The notes under the pieces are model-generated. The model worked only from the letters and a program-made list of their open reading frames with translations. It was not told where the DNA came from and searched no databases. From Henricia sp. BOLD:AAB3569 (taxonomy: Eukaryota; Echinodermata; Asteroidea; Spinulosida; Echinasteridae): a stretch of 64,000 bases of DNA. This document shows, one piece after another, positions 54,003 to 64,000 of this stretch; positions within the stretch are counted from its first letter, which is position 1, and the number at the start of each line of letters is the position of its first letter. A program made the position numbers and the translations under genes. The stretch covers positions 806,001 through 870,000 of the forward strand of contig JBBELK010000822.1 of NCBI GenBank assembly GCA_037783545.1. The letters are read 5' to 3'.

Positions 54003-54630
54003 CGCTAAAAATGGTCACGGATTCCATGAAAACGACTATACTATATAGCCTACCCATTTTACTTTATGGAAGCGAAATTTAAGGGCTTTACTAAACTTGA
54101 TCAAATTGAAGGTATTCACAAAAGATTTCTTATAAATTTGCTCAAAATTAATTCTCGCTCTGCTAATTGCATGGCTTATAAAGAACTTGGTTTCTGGATG
54201 CACATTAATTTCTACAGCACTAACCAGTATCCAAGTGCTTCACTCCATGAAGCCAATGTCATTCACTCTAAGTGGATTACTTAATGTGTAAACAACATTC
54301 TAGAAGTACTGGCTACTCCCTGTTTTGGAATGAAAGTCTAATTCCTGATACAAATAGGTTGAAGATCTGTGTTGAGCAGCGCCTTAAAGGCAAGGCTGGT
54401 CAATGCGCGCGCTATGGAGCTGCGTATTTCGTGGCACGAATTTGGCCTCACGCGCGCACTGACGAGCCCCTGCCAAAGACATCGCTTTACAAAGCTGACA
54501 TGGCGAAGTTGAATGTAATAGTTTATGTAATACCTACAAGTCTATCAAACACCAACTTTGTTTTGAAAATTATCTCCTTAAACTTAAAAAATCCCTCAGG
54601 GTGGTTCTAACAAGATTCGGATAAAGAAAC
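54003..54630 (+). mobile_element. LINE fragment (RT C-terminal region), split by a MITE
   Basis: The frame near 54040-54240 reads YSLPILLYGSE-like sequence followed by DQIEGIHKRFLINLLKINSR and YKELGFW, a block common downstream of RT in several LINE clades. The family B MITE (54384-54477) interrupts it. Decayed. Confidence 0.55.
54384..54477. mobile_element. Family B MITE, shortened copy 3
   Basis: TTAAAGGCAAGGCTGGTCAA to CACTGACGAGCCCCTGCCAA; inner GGAGCTGCGTATTTCGTGGC matches copy 2. One inner arm is missing. Confidence 0.65.
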
Positions 54631-54731
54631 TACAAGTTACCAATATCTACTGAGTGCTATTCACCTGATCCAGACACCAACTGCACATTACATATGTGAT
54701 AAAGGAAACAAAGGTGATGAGTTTCATATTA

Positions 54732-54842
54732 GGGGCGTTCGAGACGCTTACACCGGGTAACGGGGGGTTTACACCGGGGGAAGCCCCAAGAAGATGCAAA
54801 ACGAACGACACAGGGTCTCGCTTTGAATTCTGGGAACACGTG
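54732..54842 (+). repeat. Partial copy of the GGGGCGTT element
   Basis: GGGGCGTTCGAGACGCTTAC, TTTACACCGGGGGAAGCCCC and CAAAACGAACGACACAGGGT match 32556-32670. The SINE starts right after it. Confidence 0.7.
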
Positions 54843-54850
54843 GTCAAAGG

Positions 54851-55040
54851 GGTACCGTGGCCGAGCGGTTTAGGTAATTGACTCGCAATCATAGGTGAAA
54901 ATTTGGGGTTGCAGGTTCGAACCTCCCCACGGCTACGGTACCTGTGCCCTTGGGCAAGGCACTCAACCACACTTGCTCCATCCTTCGGAAGGGATGTAAA
55001 GCCGTTGGTCCAGTGTGTTAGGTAATTTGGAACGCACTCT
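54851..55040 (+). mobile_element. SINE, truncated, joined to a TTG repeat
   Basis: GGGGTACCGTGGCCGAGCGG, GGTTGCAGGTTCGAACCTCC, CTTGGGCAAGGCACTCAACC and GGAAGGGATGTAAAGCCGTT. It is cut after ACGCACTCTAAAG, where the TTG repeat begins. Nearly identical to the copy at 62460. Confidence 0.85.
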
Positions 55041-55045
55041 AAAGT

Positions 55046-55305
55046 TGTTGTTTTGTTGTTGTTGTTTTGTTGTTGTTGTGTTGTTGTTGTTGTGTTGTTG
55101 TTGTTTTGTTTTTGTTGTTTTGTTGTTGTTTTGTTGTTGTTGTTTTGTTGTTTTGTTGTTGTTGTTTTGTTGTTGTTGTTGTTTTGTTTTTGTTGTTGTT
55201 TGTTGTTGTTGTTTTGTTGTTGTTGTTTTGTTGTTGTTGTTGTTTTGTTTTTGTTGTTGTTTGTTGTTGTGGTTGTTTGTTATTGTGGTTGTTGGTTGTT
55301 GGTTT
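55046..55305. repeat. (TTG)n with TTTTG interruptions
   Basis: About 260 bp of TTGTTG with regular TTTTG and TTTTTG units. It is the inverse of the proximal part of the CAA array at 61257-61500, and is open in three frames only because the repeat lacks stops. Confidence 0.92.
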
Positions 55306-55507
55306 TCAAAAAGGCTTATTCAGAATCACTCAAACATACAAATTGGCTCAAACAAAAACCAAGGTTCCTTCCCTTTCGGAACCCAACCCACACAGGCCAT
55401 GCATAGAAATTTAAAGTGCAATTAAGAATCACCGAACCGTACAGTACGGTCACAAGCAGCATAGGCATCTGTACATTGCAGATTAGACCGGCAGCCCAGA
55501 GGGTTTT
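55306..55507. repeat. Outer inverted arm, left (family J)
   Basis: From GGTTTTCAAAAAGGCTTATT to TAGACCGGCAGCCCAGAGGG, TTTT. It is the near-perfect inverse of 61048-61249 and partly repeated again at 63118-63274 (same orientation as the right arm). Confidence 0.9.
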
Positions 55508-57551
55508 AGCCTCTGTCGCTCTCTACCAAGGGTCGTGCGTAGTGTCGGCGGAGTGTAAGCACCCGACCCTCACCAGATCCTCGGACGACCGACCTGCATG
55601 GCTGGTCAGAAAATGATGAAAGGCTTTGATCTGGCTCGATTTATATAGTCGGGCCCCCAAAACACCGATCTCCGGCCGATCTAGGCAAATTTGGTCGGCC
55701 GAAGAACGTCCGAAGTTCGTTTTAAATCGTCCGAAGACCGTTTATTTCGGCTTCCTGCGGCTCGCTGCGTCAACATACGCCTACATTCGGCCACTCTCGC
55801 GCGAAGAACGGCGGAAGAACGGCGGACATCGGCCGCAGAGCGGCCGAAAGCGTCCTCTCTCCCGCTCTCTGCCTCTCTCGTCCCAACAACGCGCGAAGAT
55901 CGCTCACTTGCGCGCGAGAAGCGGGTCTCTATACGGGCCTTTGCCGTGTACCTGCGGGTACTTGCGCGTACTTTCGCATATATACTTGCGCCCCGGAAAC
56001 GTATCGATCGCGCGAGGAACGTCCGTGATTCGTCCCTCCGCCATGGTCCATTGGTCTGGACTAAATCGGGTCAAAAAAGGGGACGATTGGAGGCGATTCA
56101 TGACGACAATCGGGCCGATCAAAAAAAATGATTCATCGGGGACAATCTGGTCTAGATCGGGCCGATTGGGAAAAACAATCCTTGGTGAAATGGCCCCTTT
56201 AGTGAGGAAATCTTTGAAACATTTCCAAATTGTAGTTGGGTTTGAAGTACGTGCATTAGTATGCATGTGATCGGCCAATCAGGAAAGAAGAGGTGATATG
56301 TCGTTTGGAAAACAAAATCGCTGCCCGGGCAGCCATGGCTTACAAGAAAAACACGTGCAATGGTTATAACCAGTTGGTAGACTAGTTTCTGCGAATGTGA
56401 AATACTTGTCCCGCCCCTATAAAAGTGTTAAATCTATGTTGGTTTTGCACAAATTTCTACAATTCTTAAATGTACATGTATACATTAACATCACGGTACA
56501 AGAATATAAGCGGCATTTCAGATTTATATATATAAATCTGAAATGCCGCTTATATTCTTGTACCGTGATGTTAATGTATACATGTACATTTAAGAATTGT
56601 AGAAATTTGTGCAAAACCAACATAGATTTAACACTTTTATAGGGGCGGGACAAGTATTTCACATTCGCAGTAACTAGTCTACCAACTGGTTATAACCATT
56701 GCACGTGTTTTTCTTGTAAGCCATGGCTGCCCGGGCAGCGATTTTGTTTTCCAAACGACATATCACCTCTTCTTTCCTGATTGGCCGATCACATGCATAC
56801 TAATGCACGTACTTCAAACCCAACTACAATTTGGAAATGTTTCAAAGATTTCCTCACTAAAGGGGCCATTTCACCAAGGATTGTTTTTCCCAATCGGCCC
56901 GATCTAGACCAGATTGTCCCCGATGAATCATTTTTTTTGATCGGCCCGATTGTCGTCATGAATCGCCTCCAATCGTCCTCTTTTTTGACCCGATTTAGTC
57001 CAGACCAATGGACCATGGCGGAGGGACGAATCACGGACGTTCCTCGCGCGATCGATACGTTTCCGGGGCGCAAGTATATATGCGAAAGTACGCGCAAGTA
57101 CCCGCAGGTACACGGCAAAGGCCCGTATAGAGACCCGCTTCTCGCGCGCAAGTGAGCGATCTTCGCGCGTTGTTGGGACGAGAGAGGCAGAGAGCGGGAG
57201 AGAGGACGCTTTCGGCCGCTCTGCGGCCGATGTCCGCCGTTCTTCCGCCGTTCTTCGCGCGAGAGTGGCCGAATGTAGGCGTATGTTGACGCAGCGAGCC
57301 GCAGGAAGCCGAAATAAACGGTCTACGGACGATTTAAAACGAACTTCGGACGTTCTTCGGCCGACCAAATTTGCCTAGATCGGCCGGAGATCGGTGTTTT
57401 GGGGGCCCGACTATATAAATCGAGCCAGATCAAAGCCTTTCATCATTTTCTGACCAGCCATGCAGGTCGGTCGTCCGAGGATCTGGTGAGGGTCGGGTGC
57501 TTACACTCCGCCGACACTACGCACGACCCTTGGTAGAGAGCGACAGAGGCT
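55508..57551. repeat. 2.04-kb palindrome without spacer
   Basis: The left arm 55508-56529 and right arm 56530-57551 are inverse copies with only a few differences (for example near 55733, 56079 and 56383). The centre is AGATTTATATATATAAATCT. The outer two thirds are GC-rich with many CGCGCG/CGGCCG words; the inner third is AT-rich. Frames in the two arms are mirror images and show no protein similarity. Each arm contains CAATCCTTGGTGAAATGGCC, also found near 57828. Confidence 0.95.
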
Positions 57552-58148
57552 TTACGAAAGCTCCAGAGGGCGGGCGAGACAAGGGGACCTTCAGGGGACC
57601 CTCGGACGACCAAGACGACCACGGGCCGACGATTTTTTCAACATGTTTAAAAACAGTAGCCGATCACTTTTTCGGTGCCCGACCCTCGGAGGACTGAGGC
57701 GATCGCGCCAGATCTTCCCCCGAAGGTATAGGGTAGTGCTCGATAGTGCGCGCAGGTTCCCGACTATTTTCGCAAAAATGCGGCCGATCGACCAAAAAAA
57801 GGATCGGGTACTATCGGGACCAAAACAATCCTTGGTGAAATGGCCCCTTTTACTGAAAAATATGGTATAACCAGATTGAGGATTGAACTAGGGTACTTTC
57901 GCTTGATAGTCCTACGCTTTACCACTAGACCCTAATCCTATGGGCGCTATAAAGAGAGTATGCATATTCATTTCAATGCACCAATCAGAAGGCACATAAT
58001 CCTCTTCCTATTAATGGTTTTTCAGTTTGGAGTACCTCTAGACAGAAACAATTTTGATTTGGGTAATGTCCTTCTGTAAAAGTATTTGTCATTTTTTTAT
58101 GCTGTGTCGTATAATGGTATACAAATACATATAAATAAACACACCCAT
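57552..58148. other. GC-rich segment between palindromes
   Basis: Contains GGGACCAAAACAATCCTTGG, TGAAATGGCCCCTTTT (57815-57850), homologous to part of the palindrome arm, and a tRNA-like stretch on the - strand (57878-57945: TCTAGTGGTAAAGCGTAG, then CTAGTTCAATCCTC) too degenerate to call a gene. Confidence 0.45.
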
Positions 58149-60460
58149 CTAGACCGGCAGCCCAGAGAGTTTTGGTTAAACGAACGAGGTACCAACAACC
58201 GAGGGCAGGAACATTTAGGAAGTGACCTAGTATTTGCAGATCTGGACGTCTGCCGGGGTCCCTCTGCTGCGTTTGACCCCTGGGGACCCCCAAAGGGGGC
58301 CAAAAACTGCACTGGGTCAAACATTCGAGGTACCACATGAAACTAGGTTTATATGAAAGAGTACATCACATAGAGTACAGATTGGCCCTCGCCAGACGAA
58401 TTTTCTGCTGCAAAAGTCCCGCCAGACGCCCGCCAAAATTTCATTCCATATAATAAATGCAAGATACAACGGCCGTCGACAAACGCGTCCATTTGTTTTG
58501 AACGGGTAGCTTTGACAGACGGCTGTTTCATCCGGCGTAAATCTGGGAGCGCTGTGATTGACTATGTTGAGTGGAGGTCTCGGGTACTGGGTTGGCACAA
58601 AAAGTGGACACAGTATCCATATACCATGTACCAAAAATAATAACTTTCTTAATTCAGCTTTGTCCATTTGTTTGCGAATTCACTGAAGAAGAGACAAGAA
58701 CCGGGTGAGATTATGTACAGCGCAATATTTTCTTGGTTGGTCACCATGGGTTATATACGTGTAATGAAGTGTAAATTAAAGTGACTAAACTATCATTTTC
58801 CACCGTCAAAAGTTGCATCGGCGAAACTGACCGACTCCTATAGGGCCTATCCAAAACGTTTTATCGATGATGAGCGCGGATTCTTGAACATTGAGCCTTT
58901 TCGTGCAAAAAAATTGACGCGCGTTGATGTGAGAAAAAAGCGACGTGGACAGAATATTGTAAGACACAAAATTAAGTTGGGCGAAAATGTTGATGTGGTT
59001 ATCACAACGTCGTTTCACCCCAAATTTCCAGTCCAAACCGCTTTCTGTGAAGCGACGCGTGTCGAATTTACGCATAAAAAGGCTAGTGTGTGAATCCACC
59101 CTCAGCAGCCCTCAGTATTGATTATTGGCCGTCTATATCTGAACATGCCTACAAAAATAAATGAATTGGAGATGCACACTGAACTTTTTTTCACGTGTTC
59201 TGTATCAATGCGGGATGGAAGGAATTTTAAGTGCGGCATGGAATGAATTACAAAAGTCATGTAGATGAATTGGATATGCACACTGAATCTTTTTTCCATG
59301 CACACTTAACTTTATTCACGCGTTCTGCATGCAAATTTGACGCGCGCTGCTTGAAGAAAATACGGCCAGGAATGTGGAGTGAAGCGACGCACAAGAAGAA
59401 TGTCCTGTTATTCTGGGATTTTCGGCGAGTCGGATCATACCAAATTCTCTGTGTGTAGCATTTTGTCGAGGTGAGCGTGTCAAATTACCCGCTTTTAAAG
59501 CCCGGCGCACTCTCTTTTGCGATCAAGTTACCGGCCTATCGGCCCACATACCGGAAAGGTTTGCGCTGAAACTTCGGGCCGGTCTGATCGTACATGAACG
59601 ACCGGGACAAATCAAACTCGTTTGTTAGATTTTTCTGCATCATCCGATGGTTTGGTAAGAATCTGGTTTTTGGCCGGTAAATCGCAAAGGTAAATCGTAA
59701 ATCGGCGGGGTTTATATTGGGTCGGTTCACACTGAGCCTTGAAGCGCGTCGCTTTGAAAAAAGGCCATGTGGAGGGAAATGAGGCACTGAAAACCACAGA
59801 ATTACACAAAAATGTGCATTGCACATAATTTATTTACTTTTGTAAAATGAGTTACCAGCCAATTATTATATGGCAAATTGGGTTTTTAGAAACTGTAGCA
59901 AAATAGTAAATAACACATCACATACGATTTTGGCTGGCGGGCCATTTTTGCAAAATAAAGCAAATACATTCTGTGCTGAGCAAAATTTTGTGCTAAACAG
60001 CGCCGTGAAATATTGGCTCCTGGAACTCACATTATACGTACGCGTCAAATGTATCTTTGTTTACAGCGCTCCCAGTTTTACGCCGGATGAAACACAACAG
60101 CCGTCTGTCAAAGCTAACCGTTCAAAACAAATGGACGCGTTTGTCGACGGCCGTTGTATCTTGCATTAATTATATGGAATGAAATTTTGGCGGGCGTCTG
60201 GCGGGACTTTTGCAGCAGAAAATTCGTCTGGCGAGGGCCATTCCGTACTCTGTGTGATGTGCTCTTTCATCTAAACTTAGTTTCGTGTGGTACCTCGAAT
60301 GTTTGATCAAGCGCAATTTTTGGCCCCCTTTGGGGGTCCCCAGGGGTCAAACGCAGCAGAAGGGCCCCGGCAGACGCCCAGATCTGCAAATACTAGGTCA
60401 CTTCCTAAATGATTCTGCCCTCGGTTGTTGGTACCTCGTTCGTTTAACCAAAACCCTCTT
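58149..60460. mobile_element. Foldback element with about 395-bp arms
   Basis: The left arm (58164-58556) has TTTTGGTTAAACGAACGAGG, CTGGGGACCCCCAAAGGGGG, GAATTTTCTGCTGCAAAAGT and TTTGACAGACGGCTGTTTCA; the right arm (60064-60460) is its inverse at about 90% by eye. The left border carries TAGACCGGCAGCCCAGAG, the same word as in the outer arms. The 1.5-kb middle has no recognised gene; 58880-59100 resembles the MITE at 7990. Confidence 0.85.
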
Positions 60461-60943
60461 AGTCTTGGGAACTTCTCCCGGAAGTTCAGCATTGGGGGCG
60501 GTACCGTTTTATGTAAATAGCTGCAGAGGGTTTTATGATGGCACACAAGGGACATGGCATATCACAGATATCTTTGCAAATATTTGCAATGTCGCAATTA
60601 TCTTCATTAACAAATGTATTTTGCGATGTCATACGCCTTTGCAAACATGTTTGTAAATATATTCGCAAACATTTGCCAAGAAACTTATGCCACCGAAAAT
60701 ATTAGCAACGATAAAACGGTCATGTTCGATGATTCTTGTAAGCCGCCTTATATTTTTCAAACCATTCGAAGCGCGTGCACGCCGTGTATTTGGGTCACGC
60801 TCTGCGGTCGACGCGCTGTATTTGGGTCGCTCGCTGCATTCCCACGCTCTGCTGTATTTGGGTCACTCGCTGATTGGTTCCCTAGGAAAGCCTAGGCAAA
60901 AACAAAGAAAAAGTTAAACCTTCCGGGAGAAGTTCCCAAGACT
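60461..60943. mobile_element. TIR element, AGTCTTGGGAACTTC ends
   Basis: AGTCTTGGGAACTTCTCCCG, GAAG at the left is perfectly inverted at 60920-60943. 483 bp. The interior has repeated TATTTGGGTC(A/G)C(T/G)C near 60788-60870. Confidence 0.82.
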
Positions 60944-61039
60944 ACTCTAGTCAGCAAAGACTGGTCCGTTAGTGCTGCAAGAGGGCGCACTATATGGCCA
61001 ACGCGTACACAAACCAATATCGACTAGAGTAGTCTTGGG
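60935..61039. repeat. Short inverted repeat
   Basis: CCCAAGACTACTCTAGTC (60935) is perfectly inverted at 61022-61039. It overlaps the end of the previous element and abuts the right outer arm. Confidence 0.8.
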
Positions 61040-61047
61040 CCAAGACT

Positions 61048-61256
61048 AAAACCCTCTGGGCTGCCGGTCTAATCTGCAATGTACAGATGCCTATGCTGCT
61101 TGTGACCGTACTGTACGGTTCGGTGATTCTTAATTGCACTTTAAATTTCTATGCATGGCCTGTGTGGGTTGGGTTCCGAAAGGGAAGGAACCTTGGTTTT
61201 TGTTTGAGCCAATTTGTATGTTTGAGTGATTCTGAATAAGCCTTTTTGAAAACCAA
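61048..61256. repeat. Outer inverted arm, right (family J)
   Basis: AAAACCCTCTGGGCTGCCGG, GTGACCGTACTGTACGGTTC, GGTTGGGTTCCGAAAGGGAA and AATAAGCCTTTTTGAAAACC: inverse of 55306-55507. Confidence 0.9.
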
Positions 61257-62455
61257 CAACCAACAACCACAATAACAAACAACCACAACAACAAACAACA
61301 ACAAAAACAAAACAACAACAACAACAAAACAACAACAACAAAACAACAACAACAAACAACAACAAAAACAAAACAACAACAACAACAAAACAACAACAAC
61401 AAAACAACAAAACAACAAAAACAAAACAACAACAAAACAACAAAAACAAAACAACAACAACACAACAACAACAACACAACAACAACAAAACAACAACAAC
61501 AAAACAACAACCAACAAAACAACAACCAACAACCAACAAAACAACAACCAACAACCAACAAAACAACAACCAACAACCAACAAAACAACAACCAACAACC
61601 AACAACCAACAACCAACAACCAACAACCAACAACCAACAACCAACAACCAAACAACCAAACAACAAAACAACAACAAAACAACAACAAAACAACAACAAA
61701 ACAACAACAAAACAACAACAAAACAACAACAAAACAACAACAAAACAACAACAAAACAACAACAAAACAACAACCAACAACCAACAACAAAACAACAACA
61801 ACCAACAACCAACAAAACAACAACAAAACAACAACAAAACAACAACAAAACAACAACCAACAACCAACAAAACAACAACCCAACAACAACCCAACAACAA
61901 CCCAACAACAACCCAACAACAACCCAACAACAACCCAACAACCAACAACCAACAACCAACAACCAACAACCAACAAAACAACAACCCAACAACCCAACAA
62001 CCAACAACCAACAACCAACAAAACAACAACCCAACAACCCAACAACCCAACAACCCAACAACCCAACAACCAACAGCCAACAGCCAACAGCCAACAGCCA
62101 ACAGCCAACAGCCAACAGCCAACAGCCAACAGCCAACAGCCAACAGCCAACAGCCAACAGCCAACAGCCAACAAACAAACTACAACAAACAAACTACAAC
62201 AAACAAACTACAACAAACAAACTACAACAAACAAACTACAACAAACAAACTACAACAAACAAACTACAACAAACAAACTACAACAAACAAACTACAACAA
62301 ACAAACTACAACAAACAAACTACAACAAACAAACTACAACAAACAAACTACAACAAACAAACTACAACAAACAAACTACAACAAACAAACTACAACAAAC
62401 AAACTACAACAAACAAACTACAACAAACAAACTACAACAAACAAACAACAACCAA
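61257..62455. repeat. CAA-type satellite with stepwise unit change
   Basis: Unit types succeed one another: CAACAACAAAA and CAAAAACAAAA (to about 61500), CAACCAA (to 61640), CAACAAAA (61660-61770), CAACAACCC (61870-61940), CAACCCAA (62030), then the 7-bp unit CAGCCAA about 14 times (62070-62170) and the 14-bp unit ACAAACAAACTACA about 20 times (62165-62445). No unique sequence inside. Three long reading frames on the - strand are repeat artefacts. Confidence 0.95.
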
Positions 62456-62459
62456 CAGT

Positions 62460-62830
62460 GGGGTACCGTGGCCGAGCGGTTTAGGTCATTGACTTGCAAT
62501 CATGGGTGAAAACGTGGGGTTGCAGGTTCGAACCTCCCCACGGCTACGGTACCTGTGCCCTTGGGCAAGGCACTCAACCACACTTGCTCCATCCTTCGGA
62601 AGGGATGTAAAGCCGTTGGTCCAGTGTGTTAGGTAATATGGAAACGCACTCTAAAGATCCCAGAGCATTCATTCGTGAAGAGCAAGGGGGATCATCCCCG
62701 GTGTCTCTGGCCATTTCTAATTCTAATTCTTCATAGGTTTCCTCACGCTTGCGAGTGACAGTGCAATGAGCACTATTGAGGAATTTCTCTGGTACGAATA
62801 CCAGAAAATAATAATAATAATAATAACAAC
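62460..62830 (+). mobile_element. SINE, full length with AAT tail
   Basis: The most complete copy: GTGGCCGAGCGGTTTAGGTC, GGTTCGAACCTCCCC, CTTGGGCAAGGCACTCAACC, CAGTGTGTTAGGTAATATGG, GGTGTCTCTGGCC and TACCAGAAAATAATAATAAT. Followed by an ACCGACC / CAAA microsatellite to about 62895. Confidence 0.9.
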
Positions 62831-63117
62831 AAACCAACCAACCGACCGACCGACCGACCAAACAAACAAACAAATAACAAACAACAACAACAAACTTGAT
62901 TTCATGACTGGGCAGTGGGTATTTTGGTTTGTTACTTTCATTTCGTATAGTCAAACACTGCTGTGGATGTACGTGAGTACTTGTAAATAGTTTCGCTCCT
63001 CCTCACTAGTCCTTAGTTAAATTTAATAAATTATTTTCTTTTATTTATAATAACAGTACGAGAAGTGATTTATTTTTCTTTAATTGGTGTTCGTTACAGC
63101 ATTTGTCTGATATTTTG

Positions 63118-63274
63118 CCTATGCTGCTTGTGACTGTACGGTTTGGTGATTCTGAATTGCACTTTAAATTTGTATGCATGACCTGTGTGGGTTGGGTTCC
63201 GAAAGGGAAGAAACCTTGGTTTTTGTTTGAGCCATTTTGTATGTTTGAGTGATTCTGAATAAGCCTTTTTGTAA
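63118..63274 (+). repeat. Family J, third copy
   Basis: TATGCTGCTTGTGACTGTAC, GGTTGGGTTCCGAAAGGGAA, TTTTTGTTTGAGCCATTTTG and TGAATAAGCCTTTTTG match the right outer arm at 61095-61250 in the same orientation. Confidence 0.85.
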
Positions 63275-64000
63275 AGCCTAATGTGAACCCAATCTGCGCG
63301 ATCATGGGTAGTTCCCAAAATTAGAGGTCCAGAACGTTTGGTGTCCCAGTTATGTACGACACCTTTTACATCAAAAATCGCCACTCATGATCACAAATTC
63401 TCAGTAATAGACTGTGGCCTGTGATTACAGGGGACACCACTAATTTTTTGAATATTCTCTTCTGTGCTCACTGACAAATATTTGAAACAAAAGACCATAA
63501 AAGGCCTATACTCGCTCATTCGTACTCGGACTCGTCCCCGAACTCGACATTAGTCGGGGTACTCGATTGTTTGTTTGTTTGTTTATATTTGACAATCTGG
63601 GATACTTACAAAAAAAAGCCATACATACAGTACAATCAATTAAATTGAACACATAAAAAAACAAATACAAGTATCCGAGACACTGTCGAGGATAACCCAA
63701 AAAATGCTAAAAATGGCTTATTTCCATTGTGGTCCTCTACCTAATTTCGATTTGATATGTTAAAATACAAATGGTGACATTAAAAACAGAAATATGTAGC
63801 TTAAAAAACACAAACATGATGCGAAATGTTCCAGGGATGAACACAAACTAAGATAAGCTATACATAGACATTACTTCACATTAAAGTGACAGACTTATTC
63901 CACTAAAAGACAACAATTTACATCATGCGACCACGTACGTCATCCGACAACAAACATTGCATTCTCCTGAACTAACTCGTCGAAATAATGCATTTGGACA
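63275..64000. other. Intergenic sequence to window end
   Basis: Includes a (TTTG)n run near 63567-63590 and a block with AATTAGAGGTCCAG and GGTGTCCCAGTTATG (63320-63350) that may be a diverged family E MITE. No gene recognised. Confidence 0.4.

Noticed and set aside
56397..56662. Two identical 81-codon proteins on opposite strands.
   Set aside because: They are the self-complementary centre of the palindrome, not genes.
55626..57368. Frames of 120-214 codons in both arms of the large palindrome.
   Set aside because: The two arms are inverse copies, so each frame appears twice; no similarity to known families, biased GC-rich composition, no splice or promoter support.
57878..57945. tRNA-like sequence on the - strand.
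   Set aside because: The acceptor and anticodon stems do not pair; only box-like words remain.
61130..62192. Three overlapping - strand frames of about 345 codons (repeats of WLLAVGC and LLFCCCF).
   Set aside because: Pure repeat translation. A 7-bp unit gives the same heptapeptide in all frames and TTG/GTT units contain no stop; frames exist only because of the satellite.

Overview
This is animal nuclear DNA: protein-coding exons of about 50-730 bp with GT/AG introns, many short terminal-inverted-repeat (TIR) DNA elements, tRNA-derived SINEs and decayed LINE fragments. The protein matches, the repeat style (ACATGTACATGT tracts, many miniature TIR elements, and a tRNA-SINE whose body reads CTTGAGCAAGGCACTTAA) and the intron density suggest a marine invertebrate deuterostome such as an echinoderm or hemichordate. 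I cannot fix the species from sequence alone.

Two host genes lie tail to tail. On the + strand the last four coding exons of a PP2A B56 regulatory subunit (PPP2R5, alpha/beta/epsilon type) run from 3668 to the stop at 10138; its earlier exons are left of the window. On the - strand an apparently complete SLC4A1AP (kanadaptin) gene runs from the start codon at 53178 to the stop at 20607, in 14 coding exons whose splice phases all agree. The predicted protein is 806 aa and carries an FHA domain, a double-stranded-RNA-binding motif, a nuclear-localisation-like basic stretch, acidic and coiled regions, and the conserved C-terminal GDGRTxLNxKxGY tail. Two overlapping poly(A) signals follow at 20481-20490. 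About 10 kb without recognisable genes separates the two 3' ends.

Layout. 1-1741: LINE (CR1/L2-like) remnant inside a PPP2R5 intron. 3668-10138: PPP2R5 exons, whose introns hold several TIR elements, one SINE and an almost intact Tc1 (DD34E) transposon with one premature stop. 10139-20480: intergenic, TIR elements and SINEs. 20481-53178: SLC4A1AP; its introns hold TTAA-flanked families, a hAT-like element with an 8-bp target duplication, a Mutator-like element with a 9-bp target duplication, a mariner-like MITE, nested insertions, and a 117-bp tandem array (43914-45548) made from the 5' part of SLC4A1AP coding exon 4 plus its 3' splice site. 53179-64000: promoter side of SLC4A1AP, then a dense block of inverted repeats centred on a 2.04-kb palindrome without spacer (55508-57551), with nested foldbacks around it, long CAA/TTG-type satellites and SINE copies.

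The most noteworthy signals are the exon-derived splice-acceptor array in SLC4A1AP, the nested palindrome cluster at 55-62.5 kb, several TTAA-flanked element families that share the same end, and a hairpin with apparent compensatory changes between two copies of one of those families. Family names in this annotation are my own labels. No database search was possible.
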